This document shows positions 24,497 to 32,906 of a stretch of DNA of 64,000 bases, one piece after another (position 1 is the stretch's first letter; each line of letters opens with the position of its first letter). The notes below the pieces were generated by a model. The model ran no database searches and was not told the DNA's origin. It saw nothing but the letters and a program-made list of their open reading frames with translations. Source of the stretch: Pseudonocardia petroleophila (GTDB lineage Bacteria > Actinomycetota > Actinomycetes > Mycobacteriales > Pseudonocardiaceae); contig NZ_CP060131.1 in NCBI RefSeq assembly GCF_014235185.1, forward strand, positions 6,393,501 through 6,457,500, in the 5' to 3' direction. A program made the position numbers and the translations under genes.

Positions 24497-26179
24497 TCAG
24501 GGCACGAGCAGGTAGAGACCTGCGGTCAGGGCCAGGACGATCCCGCCGAGCAGCGCGGGCGAGCGGTACCAGCCGGCGTCCTCACCGGTGGTGGAGTGGC
24601 TGCGCTCCGCCTTGGAGGTGAGCGACCACACCAGCCCGACCAGCTCGGCGTCGGGCTTGGGACGGGTGAACGACGTGACGATGACCGCCACCACGATGCC
24701 GACGACGAACGCCGCGCTCGCCCCGACGAAGCTGCCCGCCTGCGACGACAGCTCGAGCACGCCGGTGCGGACGAGCACGTCGATCGTGACCGCGGCGATC
24801 GTGCCGGACACCAGGCCCGTCCAGCCCGCCGGTCCCGTCATCCGCTTCCAGAACAGCCCCAGGATGAAGATCGCGAACAGCGGGGCGTTGAAGAAGCTGA
24901 ACAGGGCCTGGATGTAGTCCATGATGTTCTGGTAGCTGCCCGCCAGGAACGCGGTGCCGATCGCGAGCAGGCAGCCGACGATCGTCACGGTGCGCCCCAC
25001 CCGCAGGTAGTAGGCGTCCTCGCGGCCCGGCCGCAGCCAGTCCTGCCAGATGTCGTAGGTGAACACCGTGTTGAGCGAGCTGACGTTCGCCGCCATGCCC
25101 GCCATGAACGCGGCCAGCAGCCCGGCCAGCGCCACCCCGAGCACGCCGTTGGGCAGCACCTCGCCCATGAGCAGCTGCAGGGTGTTGTTGTAGGTGACGC
25201 CCTCGGCCCCCGCCCCCGCCTTGAGGTCGGTGAGCTGCGGGACGAGCACCGCGGCGATGATGCCCGGCACCACGATGACGGCCGGGATCAGCGCCTTCGG
25301 GAACGCCGCGATGATCGGCGTGCGCCGCGCGGCCGACATGGACTTGGCCGACAGGCAGCGCTGGACCTCGGCGAAGTTCGTCGTCCAGTAGCCGAAGCTG
25401 AGCACGAACCCGAGCCCGAACACGATGCCGACCACCGACAGGAACGGGTTCTGGATCTCGGTGAGCTCGGTGCCCGGCCACGCGGAGAGCTGCTCGGCCC
25501 CGCCCGGCCCGGCCGTGACCTTCTCCACGAGCCCGTTCCAGCCGCCGACCCGGGCGAGCCCGGCCACCGTCAGCGGGATGAGCAGCGCGAGGATCACGAA
25601 GAACTGCAGCACCTCGTTGTAGATCGCGGCCGACAGGCCGCCGAGGAACGTGTAGCTGAGCACAACGAACGCGGCCACCGGGATCGCGACGCCCAGCGAC
25701 CAGCCGAGCAGCGCCTCCAGCACCAGGCCGAGCGCGAACAGGTTCACGCCCGCGATGAGCACCTGGGCCAGCGCGAACGTCACGGCGTTGACGCGCTGCG
25801 TGGTCTCGTTGAACCGCTTGCGCAGGAACTCCGGGACGCTGCGGGCCTTGCTGCCGTAGTAGAAGGGCATCATCACGATGCCGAGGAAGACCATCGCCGG
25901 TACGGCGCCGATCCAGTAGTAGTGCACGGTCGCCATGCCGTACTGCGCGCCGTTGGCGGTGAACCCGATCAGCTCGATCGCACCGAGGTTGGCCGAGATG
26001 AACGCCAGGCCGGTGACCCAGGCCGGGAGCGATCGCCCGGAGAGCAGGAAGTCGAGGCTGGAGTTCACCGAGCGCCGGGCGGCGACCCCGATCCCCAGCG
26101 CCAGTACGAAGTAGAAGACCACGAACACGTAGTCGACGAACGTGGTGTCGAGCCGCAGGTCGGCCTGCGCAGAGATCAT
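24497..26179 (-). CDS. Sodium:solute symporter (SSS family)
   Basis: 560-aa transporter with about 14 membrane helices. Family features include the start FVDYVFVVFYFVLALGIGVAARR, SGRSLPAWVTGLAFISANLGAIELIGFTANGAQYGMATVHYYWIGAVPAM, FLGGLSAAIYNEVLQFF and the helix AGLLAAFMAGMAANVSSLNTVFTYDIW (Na2-site Ser pair). It resembles the SGLT-type branch, but the substrate cannot be read from sequence. ATG 26179 (MISAQADLRL) follows GGGGG at a good spacing. It is probably co-expressed with the 84-aa protein. Confidence 0.9.
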   Translation of the reverse strand: MISAQADLRLDTTFVDYVFVVFYFVLALGIGVAARRSVNSSLDFLLSGRSLPAWVTGLAFISANLGAIELIGFTANGAQYGMATVHYYWIGAVPAMVFLGIVMMPFYYGSKARSVPEFLRKRFNETTQRVNAVTFALAQVLIAGVNLFALGLVLEALLGWSLGVAIPVAAFVVLSYTFLGGLSAAIYNEVLQFFVILALLIPLTVAGLARVGGWNGLVEKVTAGPGGAEQLSAWPGTELTEIQNPFLSVVGIVFGLGFVLSFGYWTTNFAEVQRCLSAKSMSAARRTPIIAAFPKALIPAVIVVPGIIAAVLVPQLTDLKAGAGAEGVTYNNTLQLLMGEVLPNGVLGVALAGLLAAFMAGMAANVSSLNTVFTYDIWQDWLRPGREDAYYLRVGRTVTIVGCLLAIGTAFLAGSYQNIMDYIQALFSFFNAPLFAIFILGLFWKRMTGPAGWTGLVSGTIAAVTIDVLVRTGVLELSSQAGSFVGASAAFVVGIVVAVIVTSFTRPKPDAELVGLVWSLTSKAERSHSTTGEDAGWYRSPALLGGIVLALTAGLYLLVP

Positions 26180-26308
26180 CCGTTTCCCCCGGGGCGTCGA
26201 TGCCGTGGGGCGGATCATGGACCCCGGATCCGGACTCCGCCAGGGGGGCTGGGCACTTCGTCCCGATCGTCCGGTTCGGCCTGGTCAGGTCAGGTCCCGG
26301 GGCGGGCC

Positions 26309-26800
26309 TCAGGGGACGCGGGCGCGCAGGAGCTTGGCGAAGCAGCGGCTGTCGGGCTCGCCGCGGTAGATGCCGAACGTCGACATCGGCTCGTAGCCCT
26401 CGCTCGCGTAGAGCGCGAGGGCCTCGGGCTGCTTCGTGCCGGTCTCCAGGACCGTCCGGACGCGGCCGGCCGCCGCGGCGGTGCGCTCCAGCTCGGCGAG
26501 GACCAGCCGGGCGTACCCGCGGCCGCGGTGGGCCGCGGACACGTACATCCGCTTGAGCTCCGCGTCGCCGTCGCGCAGCTCCGGGTCCTCGCCCGCGTCG
26601 CGCGCCCGCCACCCGCCGCTGGCGACGGGGGTCCCGTCGACGTAGCCGACGAGGAAGAACCCGCGCGGCGCCGCGAACTCCGACGGGTCCAGCGGCGTGA
26701 GGTCCTCGTCGCCGTAGCGCTCGCGGTAGAAGGCCTGGACCTCCGCGATCAGGCGCAGGGCGTCGGGGTGGTCGAAGGGGACGGGACGCAGATCGAGCAC
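26309..26800 (-). CDS. GNAT-family N-acetyltransferase
   Basis: 163-aa acetyltransferase. The acetyl-CoA-binding motif A is ELKRMYVSAAHRGRGYARLVLAELERTA (R/Q-x-x-G-x-G/A pattern), followed by the motif B region VLETGTKQPEALALYASEGYE. The substrate is unknown. GTG 26800 has TAGGGT 6 nt upstream (leaderless). It is separated from the malate synthase gene by a strong terminator. Confidence 0.85.
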   Translation of the reverse strand: MLDLRPVPFDHPDALRLIAEVQAFYRERYGDEDLTPLDPSEFAAPRGFFLVGYVDGTPVASGGWRARDAGEDPELRDGDAELKRMYVSAAHRGRGYARLVLAELERTAAAAGRVRTVLETGTKQPEALALYASEGYEPMSTFGIYRGEPDSRCFAKLLRARVP

Positions 26801-26806
26801 CCGTCG

Positions 26807-26812
26807 ACCCTA
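26807..26812 (-). promoter_or_regulatory. Candidate -10 (TAGGGT), leaderless GNAT gene
   Basis: TAGGGT on the minus strand ends 6 nt before GTG 26800. It lies between the glcB terminator and the gene. Confidence 0.5.
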
Positions 26813-26831
26813 CGACGGCGCCCGGTGGGGT

Positions 26832-26873
26832 CGTGCGCGGAGACGGTGGCCGGGGCCACCGTTTCCGCGCACG
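26832..26873 (-). terminator. 42-nt palindromic terminator after malate synthase G (copy 1 of a dispersed element)
   Basis: Nineteen base pairs (one G-T) with the loop CGGG; outer arms CGTGCGCGGA and TCCGCGCACG. It begins 7 nt after the glcB stop. A second copy, 36 of 42 positions identical, is at 60966-61007. The inner arms differ in compensated as well as uncompensated ways, so this looks like a dispersed repeat used as a terminator. Confidence 0.8.
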
Positions 26874-26879
26874 GGCGAC

Positions 26880-28967
26880 TCAGGCTCCCGCCTTCGCCTT
26901 CTGGCGCCAGGTGGTCAGGGCGCGCTCGGTGTAGCCGTTGGGCTCGGCGCGCCCGGAGAACACCAGGTCCAGCGCGGCCTGGAAGGACGGGCTGCCGTCG
27001 AGGTCCTTCGCCATCGGCGCGTAGCCGGGCTCGCCCTCGTTCTGCCCGTCGACGACCTCGGCCATGCGCGCGAAGGTCTCCCGCACCTGCTCCTCGGTGA
27101 CCAGGCCGTGGTGCAGCCAGTTGGCGATGAGCTGGCTGGAGATCCGCAGGGTGGCGCGGTCCTCCATCAGGCCGACGCCCTCCAGGTCGGGCACGGTCGA
27201 GCAGCCGATGCCCAGCCCGACCCAGCGCACGACGTAGCCGAGGATCGACTGGGCGTTGGTCTCCAGCTCGTGGCGCTTCTCCTCGTCGGACAGCTCACCG
27301 GTCTGCACCGGGACCTCCAGCAGCAGCGCGCGGTCGGTCGTGCGACCGGCCAGCTCCTCCTGCCGGGCGTGCACGTCGGTGCGCAGGTAGTGCAGCGCGT
27401 GCAGGGTCGCCGCGGTCGGCGAGGGCACCCACGCGCAGTTGGCGCCGGCCTGCGGCTGCGCGCCCTTCTGCTCCAGCATCGCGGCCATCGCGGCGGGCTT
27501 GGCCCACATGCCCTTGCCCACCTGCGCCTGGCCGACGAACCCGGCGGCCAGCGCCACGTCGACGTTGCGGTCCTCGTAGCCGGTGAGCCACGGCGTCGAC
27601 TTCATGTCGTCCTTGCGCACGACCGGACCGGCCTCGAAGTCGGTGTGGATCTCGTCGCCGGTGCGGTCGAGGAACCCGGTGTTCACGAAGATCACGCGGT
27701 CCTGCGCGGCCTCGATGCACGCGGCGAGGTTGAGCGAGGTGCGCTTCTCCTCGTCCATGATCCCGATCTTGACGGTGCGCGGCTCGAGCCCCAGCGCCTC
27801 CTCGACGGCCGCGAACAGCTCGACGGTGAGCGCCACCTCCTCGGGCCCGTGCTGCTTGGGCTTGACGATGTAGACGCTGCCCGCGCGCGAGTTGGAGTGC
27901 CGGCCGAGCCCGCGCAGGTCGTGCAGCGCGGCGGTGACCGAGACCAGCGCGTCGAGGACGCCCTCGGCGACCTCCTGGTCGCCGGCGTGGACCGCGTTCG
28001 TCGTCATGTGGTGGCCGCAGTTGCGCACCAGCATCAGCGAGCGGCCGGGCAGGACCAGCTCCGAGCCGTCCGGTGCGGTGTAGGTGCGGTCGCCGTGCAC
28101 GCGCCGCTCGACGGTCTCCCCGCCCTTCTCGAACGACGACACCAGCTCGCCGGTCATCAGGCCGAGCCAGGTGCGGTAGGCCTCGGTCTTGTCCTCGCCG
28201 TCGACGGTGGCGACGGAGTCCTCCAGGTCGACGATCGTGGTGACCGCCGACTCCAGCACGACGTCGGCCACGCCCGCGTGGTGCTGGCGGCCCACCCGGT
28301 GCTCGGGGTCGATCCGCAGCTCGACGTGCAACCCGTTGCGGCGCAGCAGGATGACGCCGTCGGCGGAGCCCGCGAACTGCGCGGGATCGGCGAGCGCCGG
28401 CGTCAGCACGCCGTCGGCCACCTCGTAGGACGTGACGTCGGCGTGGCTGCCGGACGCGAGCGGGAACAGCTCGTCGAGCAGCTCGTCGGCGGCCGCGATG
28501 ACCTGGGCGCCGCGCTGCTCGTCGTAGCCCTTCGCCAGCTCGCGGTCCAGCGGCAGTGCGTCGGTGCCGTAGAAGGCGTCGTAGAGCGAGCCCCAGCGCG
28601 CGTTGGCGGCGTTGAGGGCGTAGCGCGGCACCGTGGAGGGCACGACGAGCTGCGGGCCGGGCACCTGGGCGATCTCGGCGTCGACGCCGGAGACCTGCAC
28701 GCGCGGCGCTCCCTCGGGCAGCAGGTAGCCGATCCCGGTGAGAAACTCCGCGTAGGCGGAGGCGTCGCCCGCACCGTGCTCGCGGTGCCAGTCGTCGACC
28801 TGCGCCTGCAGCTCGTCGCGGCGGGCGAGCTGCGCGGCGATGCGGGGCGCGAAGCGCTCCTGGAGATCGGCGAGGACGGTCCAGAACCGGTCCGGCTCGA
28901 TGTCCAGACCGGGCAGGAGCTCCTCGGCGACGAACGTGCGCAGGGTGGGGTCGATCCGCAGGCTCAT
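26880..28967 (-). CDS. glcB: Malate synthase G
   Basis: 695-aa enzyme condensing glyoxylate with acetyl-CoA to malate. G-isoform features: the long N-terminal alpha/beta insertion, TIVDLEDSVATVDGEDK, the active-site RSLMLVRNCGHHMTTNAV, VKIGIMDEEKRTSLNL with catalytic Arg and Glu, and the catalytic-Asp region near VWGLGIGCSTVPDLEGVGLMEDRATLRISSQ. Length is normal (about 720-730 aa in E. coli and M. tuberculosis). It serves glycolate or glyoxylate assimilation together with the glcDEF genes of this window. The start ATG 28967 has a TATGGT box close upstream. Confidence 0.95.
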   Translation of the reverse strand: MSLRIDPTLRTFVAEELLPGLDIEPDRFWTVLADLQERFAPRIAAQLARRDELQAQVDDWHREHGAGDASAYAEFLTGIGYLLPEGAPRVQVSGVDAEIAQVPGPQLVVPSTVPRYALNAANARWGSLYDAFYGTDALPLDRELAKGYDEQRGAQVIAAADELLDELFPLASGSHADVTSYEVADGVLTPALADPAQFAGSADGVILLRRNGLHVELRIDPEHRVGRQHHAGVADVVLESAVTTIVDLEDSVATVDGEDKTEAYRTWLGLMTGELVSSFEKGGETVERRVHGDRTYTAPDGSELVLPGRSLMLVRNCGHHMTTNAVHAGDQEVAEGVLDALVSVTAALHDLRGLGRHSNSRAGSVYIVKPKQHGPEEVALTVELFAAVEEALGLEPRTVKIGIMDEEKRTSLNLAACIEAAQDRVIFVNTGFLDRTGDEIHTDFEAGPVVRKDDMKSTPWLTGYEDRNVDVALAAGFVGQAQVGKGMWAKPAAMAAMLEQKGAQPQAGANCAWVPSPTAATLHALHYLRTDVHARQEELAGRTTDRALLLEVPVQTGELSDEEKRHELETNAQSILGYVVRWVGLGIGCSTVPDLEGVGLMEDRATLRISSQLIANWLHHGLVTEEQVRETFARMAEVVDGQNEGEPGYAPMAKDLDGSPSFQAALDLVFSGRAEPNGYTERALTTWRQKAKAGA

Positions 28968-28974
28968 GCTGCTT

Positions 28975-29010
28975 TTCTACCATACGGATCAAGTTTTCCG
29001 CATCGTGGAA
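28975..29010 (-). promoter_or_regulatory. glcB promoter with near-palindromic operator candidates
   Basis: On the minus strand TATGGT (28979-28984) is a possible -10 lying 11 nt before the ATG. Overlapping and just upstream are TTTCCGCATCGTGGAA (28995-29010; plus-strand reading), a near-perfect inverted repeat, and a second related block TTCTACCATACGGA. Both fit TTC-N9-GGA. The style resembles operators of IclR-family regulators, which control glyoxylate genes in several bacteria. The regulator is not in this window. Confidence 0.45.
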
Positions 29011-29012
29011 TC

Positions 29013-29591
29013 CTAGGCCGTCATCCCGGAGTGCTCGAGGAGCGCGCGCAGCTCGCGCAGCGTCCGCGCGCGCGTCGGCCCCAGGCTCCCGACGGCCATC
29101 CCGAGGTCGTGCGCGATCTCGGTGTAGGGCCTGCGGTCGTCGGTGAACAGGGCGTCCATCAGCGCGCGGCGGCGCGGCGACAGCGCCTCGAGCGCGGTGC
29201 GCAGTGCGGCGCGCACCTCGTCGTCGACGACGCGGTCCTCGGGACCGGGCGCCGGGTCGGCCGCGGCGGCCAGCGGCTCCTCCACCGGCAGCGAGCGCGA
29301 CCCGTGGCGCAGCAGCCGGATGCACTCCCGGCTCACGACGGTGGCCAGCCAGCCGCCGAGGTGCTGCGGGGTGTGGATGCGGTGCACGTTCTCGGCGAGC
29401 CGCAGCCAGGTGGCCTGGGCGACGTCGAACGCGTCCGCCTCCTGCAGCCGGAAGCCGCTGATCCGCGAACGCAGCAGCGGGGTGTAGCGGCGCACGAGCT
29501 CGCTCCACGCGCCGGGGACGCCCGCGGCGGCGGCCGCGAGGAGGTCGGTGGTGTCGCTACCGGATGGGGTGAACTGCTGGCTCGTCTGCAT
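29013..29591 (-). CDS. RNA polymerase sigma-70 family (ECF-type) sigma factor
   Basis: 192-aa sigma factor. Region 2 is visible as WSELVRRYTPLLRSRISGFRLQEADAFDVAQATWLRLAENVHRI, with the DVAQATWLRL core. Region 4 is ALEALSPRRRALMDALFTDDRRPYTEIAHDLGMAVGSLGPTRARTLRELRALL. No anti-sigma gene is adjacent. It is divergent from the response-regulator gene and ends only 45 nt before glcB, which has its own promoter. ATG 29591 is preferred over the overlapping GTG 3 nt earlier. Confidence 0.88.
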   Translation of the reverse strand: MQTSQQFTPSGSDTTDLLAAAAAGVPGAWSELVRRYTPLLRSRISGFRLQEADAFDVAQATWLRLAENVHRIHTPQHLGGWLATVVSRECIRLLRHGSRSLPVEEPLAAAADPAPGPEDRVVDDEVRAALRTALEALSPRRRALMDALFTDDRRPYTEIAHDLGMAVGSLGPTRARTLRELRALLEHSGMTA

Positions 29592-29706
29592 CACGGGGGC
29601 CCTTCAGGAGTTCCTGGGTGGACACCCGTGACGCTCGGCTCCGACCGGTCCCGCGACGAGGCCGCGGATCCCGTGGCGACCGGGACGTCCGCCCGATCTC
29701 CCGGGC

Positions 29707-29712
29707 TAGAGT
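29707..29712 (+). promoter_or_regulatory. Candidate -10 (TAGAGT), leaderless response regulator
   Basis: TAGAGT ends 8 nt before ATG 29721. No Shine-Dalgarno is visible in between. Confidence 0.45.
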
Positions 29713-29720
29713 CCCGTCGC

Positions 29721-30356
29721 ATGGAGCCGGTCACGGTGCTCGTGGTCGACGACCACCCGCTGATGCGCCGCGGCCTGGCCACGCTCCTGGCCCTGGAGGA
29801 CTGGGTCGCGCGCGTCGTCGAGGCCGGATCGGTGCGCGAGGGCGCGGCGACCGGGGCGGCCGAGGCCGTCGACGTCGCCGTGGTCGACCTGGGCCTGCCC
29901 GACGGCAGCGGCATCGACCTGGTGACCCGCCTGCGCCGCACGCCGGGCTGCCCGGTCCTGGTGCTGACGATGACGCGCGACGACTCCTCGGTCCGCGCCT
30001 GCCTCGAGGCCGGGGCCACCGGCTACGTGCTCAAGGACAGCCCGCCCGACACCGTCGTCCGCGCGGCCCGGACCGTGCTCGACGGCGGGCTCGTCCTGGG
30101 ACCGGAGGTCGCCTCGGCCGCACTCGGCCCACCCCGCCCGGCCGCGCTGCCCGCCCCGCTCGACCGCCTCTCCCCCGCCGACCTCCGCCTGCTCCGCCTG
30201 ATCGCGCAGGGCCGCACCAACGGCCAGCTGGCCCGCGAGCTGGGGGTGGCGGAGAAGACCGTCCGCAACCGGGTCGCGATCCTGCTCGGGGTGCTCGGCG
30301 TCGCCGACCGGGTCCAGGCCGCGCTGCTCGCCCGGGACCGGGGGCTGCTGCGCTGA
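29721..30356 (+). CDS. NarL/LuxR-type response regulator
   Basis: 211-aa two-component regulator. The receiver domain has VLVVDDHPLMRRG (acidic pair), the phospho-acceptor Asp in VVDLGLPDGSG, LTMTRDD with the switch Thr, and the Lys of YVLKDSPPD. The C-terminal LuxR helix-turn-helix is LSPADLRLLRLIAQGRTNGQLARELGVAEKTVRNRVAILLGVLGV. The likely partner kinase is encoded 590 nt downstream, with one unknown gene between. Confidence 0.92.
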   Translation: MEPVTVLVVDDHPLMRRGLATLLALEDWVARVVEAGSVREGAATGAAEAVDVAVVDLGLPDGSGIDLVTRLRRTPGCPVLVLTMTRDDSSVRACLEAGATGYVLKDSPPDTVVRAARTVLDGGLVLGPEVASAALGPPRPAALPAPLDRLSPADLRLLRLIAQGRTNGQLARELGVAEKTVRNRVAILLGVLGVADRVQAALLARDRGLLR

Positions 30357-30470
30357 GGGTCGCGGCTGGGCCGAACGAGTGCCGGCCGCTTCCACTGCAC
30401 CGCCCGGGGTGCCACGCTGAATCGGATGCGACCAGAAGTCGGCCGTCGGGGAGGAAGCGAGGGTGACGCC

Positions 30471-30941
30471 GTGTCCGATCCCGTTCTGGCGATCTCCCCC
30501 GGGAACGACCGGATGCACGTCGGTGCGGCCGCCACGGTGCTCTCGCACGTCACGGCGGAGGAGGCCGACGGCGGCGACACGACCGCTTGGGAGTACTTCG
30601 ACGCCCGCGGTGCGGCGCTCGCCGTCGTCGACCACGGCGCCGGGGAGGTGCTGGAGCCCGCCGACCCGAACGCGGCCCCGCCGCTGCGCCCGGCCCGGCA
30701 GGTCCTCGTCGCCCGCATCGACCTGGTCCTCGCCCACGCCCAGCTGCGGCTCGACGAGGAGATCGCCCGGCGGATCGCGGGCAACGACCCGCCACGGGAC
30801 CGGGAGTCGGTCCGCATGGTGCGGGTGCAGGGCGAGCTGCCCGACGTGCTGATCATGCTGGCGGCGCTGGACAAGGACCTGGACCCGTCTCCGCAGGGGC
30901 CCAACCCCGGCAGCTGGTGGCACAACTTCTGGGCCCACTGA
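30471..30941 (+). CDS. Hypothetical protein between response regulator and kinase
   Basis: 156 aa from GTG 30471, which has GAGGG about 8 nt upstream; an in-frame ATG at 30426 would add 15 Gly/Arg-rich residues and lacks a ribosome-binding site. It is soluble and mixed alpha/beta, with no signal peptide and no Cys. Notable segments are WEYFDARGAALAVVDHGAGEVLEP and the Trp-rich C-terminus PGSWWHNFWAH. I recognise no family. Its stop is 3 nt before the kinase GTG, so it is co-translated with the kinase and may belong to the signalling system. Confidence 0.75.
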   Translation: MSDPVLAISPGNDRMHVGAAATVLSHVTAEEADGGDTTAWEYFDARGAALAVVDHGAGEVLEPADPNAAPPLRPARQVLVARIDLVLAHAQLRLDEEIARRIAGNDPPRDRESVRMVRVQGELPDVLIMLAALDKDLDPSPQGPNPGSWWHNFWAH

Positions 30942-30944
30942 CCC

Positions 30945-32906
30945 GTGCCGACCGACCGGCTCGCACGCGTGCTCGGGCTGCCGCCCCGCGTCCTGCTGCT
31001 CGTCGCCGGCGTCCTGACCGCCGCGGGCGCCGCCGGGTTCCTGGTCGCCGAGCCGGCGCCCTCCCCCGGTGCGGCGATGACCGTGACCTTGGCCGTCGCG
31101 TTCACCCCGCTCGCCGTGCTGGTGCTGCGCCGGCTGCCCGGCAACCCGATCGGCCGGCTGATGCTGCTGGTGGGCGTGCTGGCCGCGCTCGCGGCGGCCG
31201 CCGTCAGCTGGTCGGGGTTCCTGCCCGTGGCGTGGTCGAGCAAGTGGCTCTGGCTCCCGGCGTGGGCGCTGATCCCGATCATCCTGCTGCTCGTGCCCGA
31301 CGGCGCCCTGCCGTCACCCCGGTGGCGGCCGCTCCTGGTGGCGCTGGTGGCCGCGACCGCCGTGCTCACCGTCGCGGCGGCGGCCGCCGCGGCGTTCGAG
31401 CCGCGCCTGCTGTTCACCGGCTCGGAGGTGCTCGACGGCCCGGGCCGGGCGCTGCTGCTGGTCGCCCGCGGCGCGGCCGTGGTGCTGGGGCTGGCCACGA
31501 TCGGCGTGCTGGTGTCGCTGGCGATGCGCTGGGCGCGGGCCGATCCGCACGTGCGCGGCCAGCTGACCTGCCTGCTGCCGGCCGGGGTGCTGCTGCTCGC
31601 GGGCGTCGCGCTGGACGCCTCCCAGGTGCCCTTCGCCTGGGTGCCCGCCGTGCTCGCGTTCCCGCTCGGCCTCACCGTCGCGGTGCTGCGCTACCAGCTG
31701 CACGACCTCGATCTCCACATCCACCGCGGCGTCGTGTGGGCGGTGCTGACCGGGTTCGTCGTCGCGGCCTACGTCGGGATCGCGACGCTCGCCGGGGCGA
31801 CGGTGGCGCAGCCGGGCTCCCCGACGCAGTCGGTGATCGCCGCGGCGGCGGTCGTGGCCCTGCTGCAGCCCGCGCAGTGGCTGGCCCAGCGCGGGGTGCG
31901 GCGGCTGCTCTACGGCCGCCGCGACGAGCCCTACGCCGTGCTCACCGAGCTGGGCCGGCACCTCGGCGACGTCCGCGACCCGCTCGCGGTGCTGCCGCGG
32001 ATCGCCGAGACGGTCGTCGAGACGCTGCGGGTGCCCTACGCGGCCGTGCGGGTGATCGACGACGACGGCACCATCGGCACCGCGGCGGAGCGGGGCCGGT
32101 GGGCCGGTGAGCCCGAGGCGTTCCCGATGGTCGCCCACGGCGCGGTCGTCGGTGAGCTGCTCGTCGCGCCCCGCACGGCCGGCACCCGGTTCTCCGCCGT
32201 CGACGCCCGGCTGCTGCGCGACCTGGCCGGGCAGGCCGCCCAGGCCGCGGACGCGTGCCGCAGCGCCGTCGCGCTGGCGCGGGCCCGCGACCGCCTCGTG
32301 CTCGCCCGCGAGGAGGAACGCCGCAGGCTCCGCCGGGACCTGCACGACGGGGTCGCGTCGGCGCTGGTCGGCACGCGGATGCTCACCGAGGCCGTGCGCC
32401 GCACCGTGCCCGCCGACGGGCCCGCCCCCGGCCTGCTCGACGCGCTCGCCACCGACCTGGACGGCGCCACCGCCGAGGTCCGCGAGCTGATCGACGGCCT
32501 GCGACCCGCCGCCCTCGACGACGGTCTGGAGGCCGCGCTGAAGGGCCTGGTCGGGCGCTTCCGCGGCCACGGGCCCGAGGTCGGGCTGCACGTGCACGCC
32601 GACCTGACCGAGCTGCCCGCCGCGGTCGAGGTCGTGGCGTTCCGGGTCGTCACCGAGGCGCTCACCAACGTCGTCAAGCACGCGCGCGCGACCCGGGCCG
32701 ACGTCGACGTGCGCCGCGACGACCGGCACCTCGACGTGCGGATCACCGACGACGGCCGGGGGCTCGGTCCCGACCGGGAGCCCGGCGCCGACGGCGTCGG
32801 CCTGGGCTCGATCCGCGGCCGCACCGAGGAGATCGGCGGGCGCTACGAGCTGCACTCCGGCCCGTCGGGCACCGTCGTGGCGGTGCTGCTGCCGGTCGCC
32901 TCCTGA
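30945..32906 (+). CDS. Membrane-bound NarL-type sensor histidine kinase
   Basis: 653 aa. The N-terminal half has about eight or more hydrophobic helices, including the PGNPIGRLMLLVG segment common in actinobacterial membrane sensors. A GAF-like region follows (residues about 330-440). The HisKA_3 box EEERRRLRRDLHDG has phospho-His near residue 467, and the ATPase domain has TEALTNVVKHARAT (N box), ITDDGRGLG (G1) and GLGSIRGRTEEIGG (G2). The ligand is unknown. The 3' end overlaps the convergent subtilase gene by 64 nt. Confidence 0.92.
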   Translation: MPTDRLARVLGLPPRVLLLVAGVLTAAGAAGFLVAEPAPSPGAAMTVTLAVAFTPLAVLVLRRLPGNPIGRLMLLVGVLAALAAAAVSWSGFLPVAWSSKWLWLPAWALIPIILLLVPDGALPSPRWRPLLVALVAATAVLTVAAAAAAAFEPRLLFTGSEVLDGPGRALLLVARGAAVVLGLATIGVLVSLAMRWARADPHVRGQLTCLLPAGVLLLAGVALDASQVPFAWVPAVLAFPLGLTVAVLRYQLHDLDLHIHRGVVWAVLTGFVVAAYVGIATLAGATVAQPGSPTQSVIAAAAVVALLQPAQWLAQRGVRRLLYGRRDEPYAVLTELGRHLGDVRDPLAVLPRIAETVVETLRVPYAAVRVIDDDGTIGTAAERGRWAGEPEAFPMVAHGAVVGELLVAPRTAGTRFSAVDARLLRDLAGQAAQAADACRSAVALARARDRLVLAREEERRRLRRDLHDGVASALVGTRMLTEAVRRTVPADGPAPGLLDALATDLDGATAEVRELIDGLRPAALDDGLEAALKGLVGRFRGHGPEVGLHVHADLTELPAAVEVVAFRVVTEALTNVVKHARATRADVDVRRDDRHLDVRITDDGRGLGPDREPGADGVGLGSIRGRTEEIGGRYELHSGPSGTVVAVLLPVAS

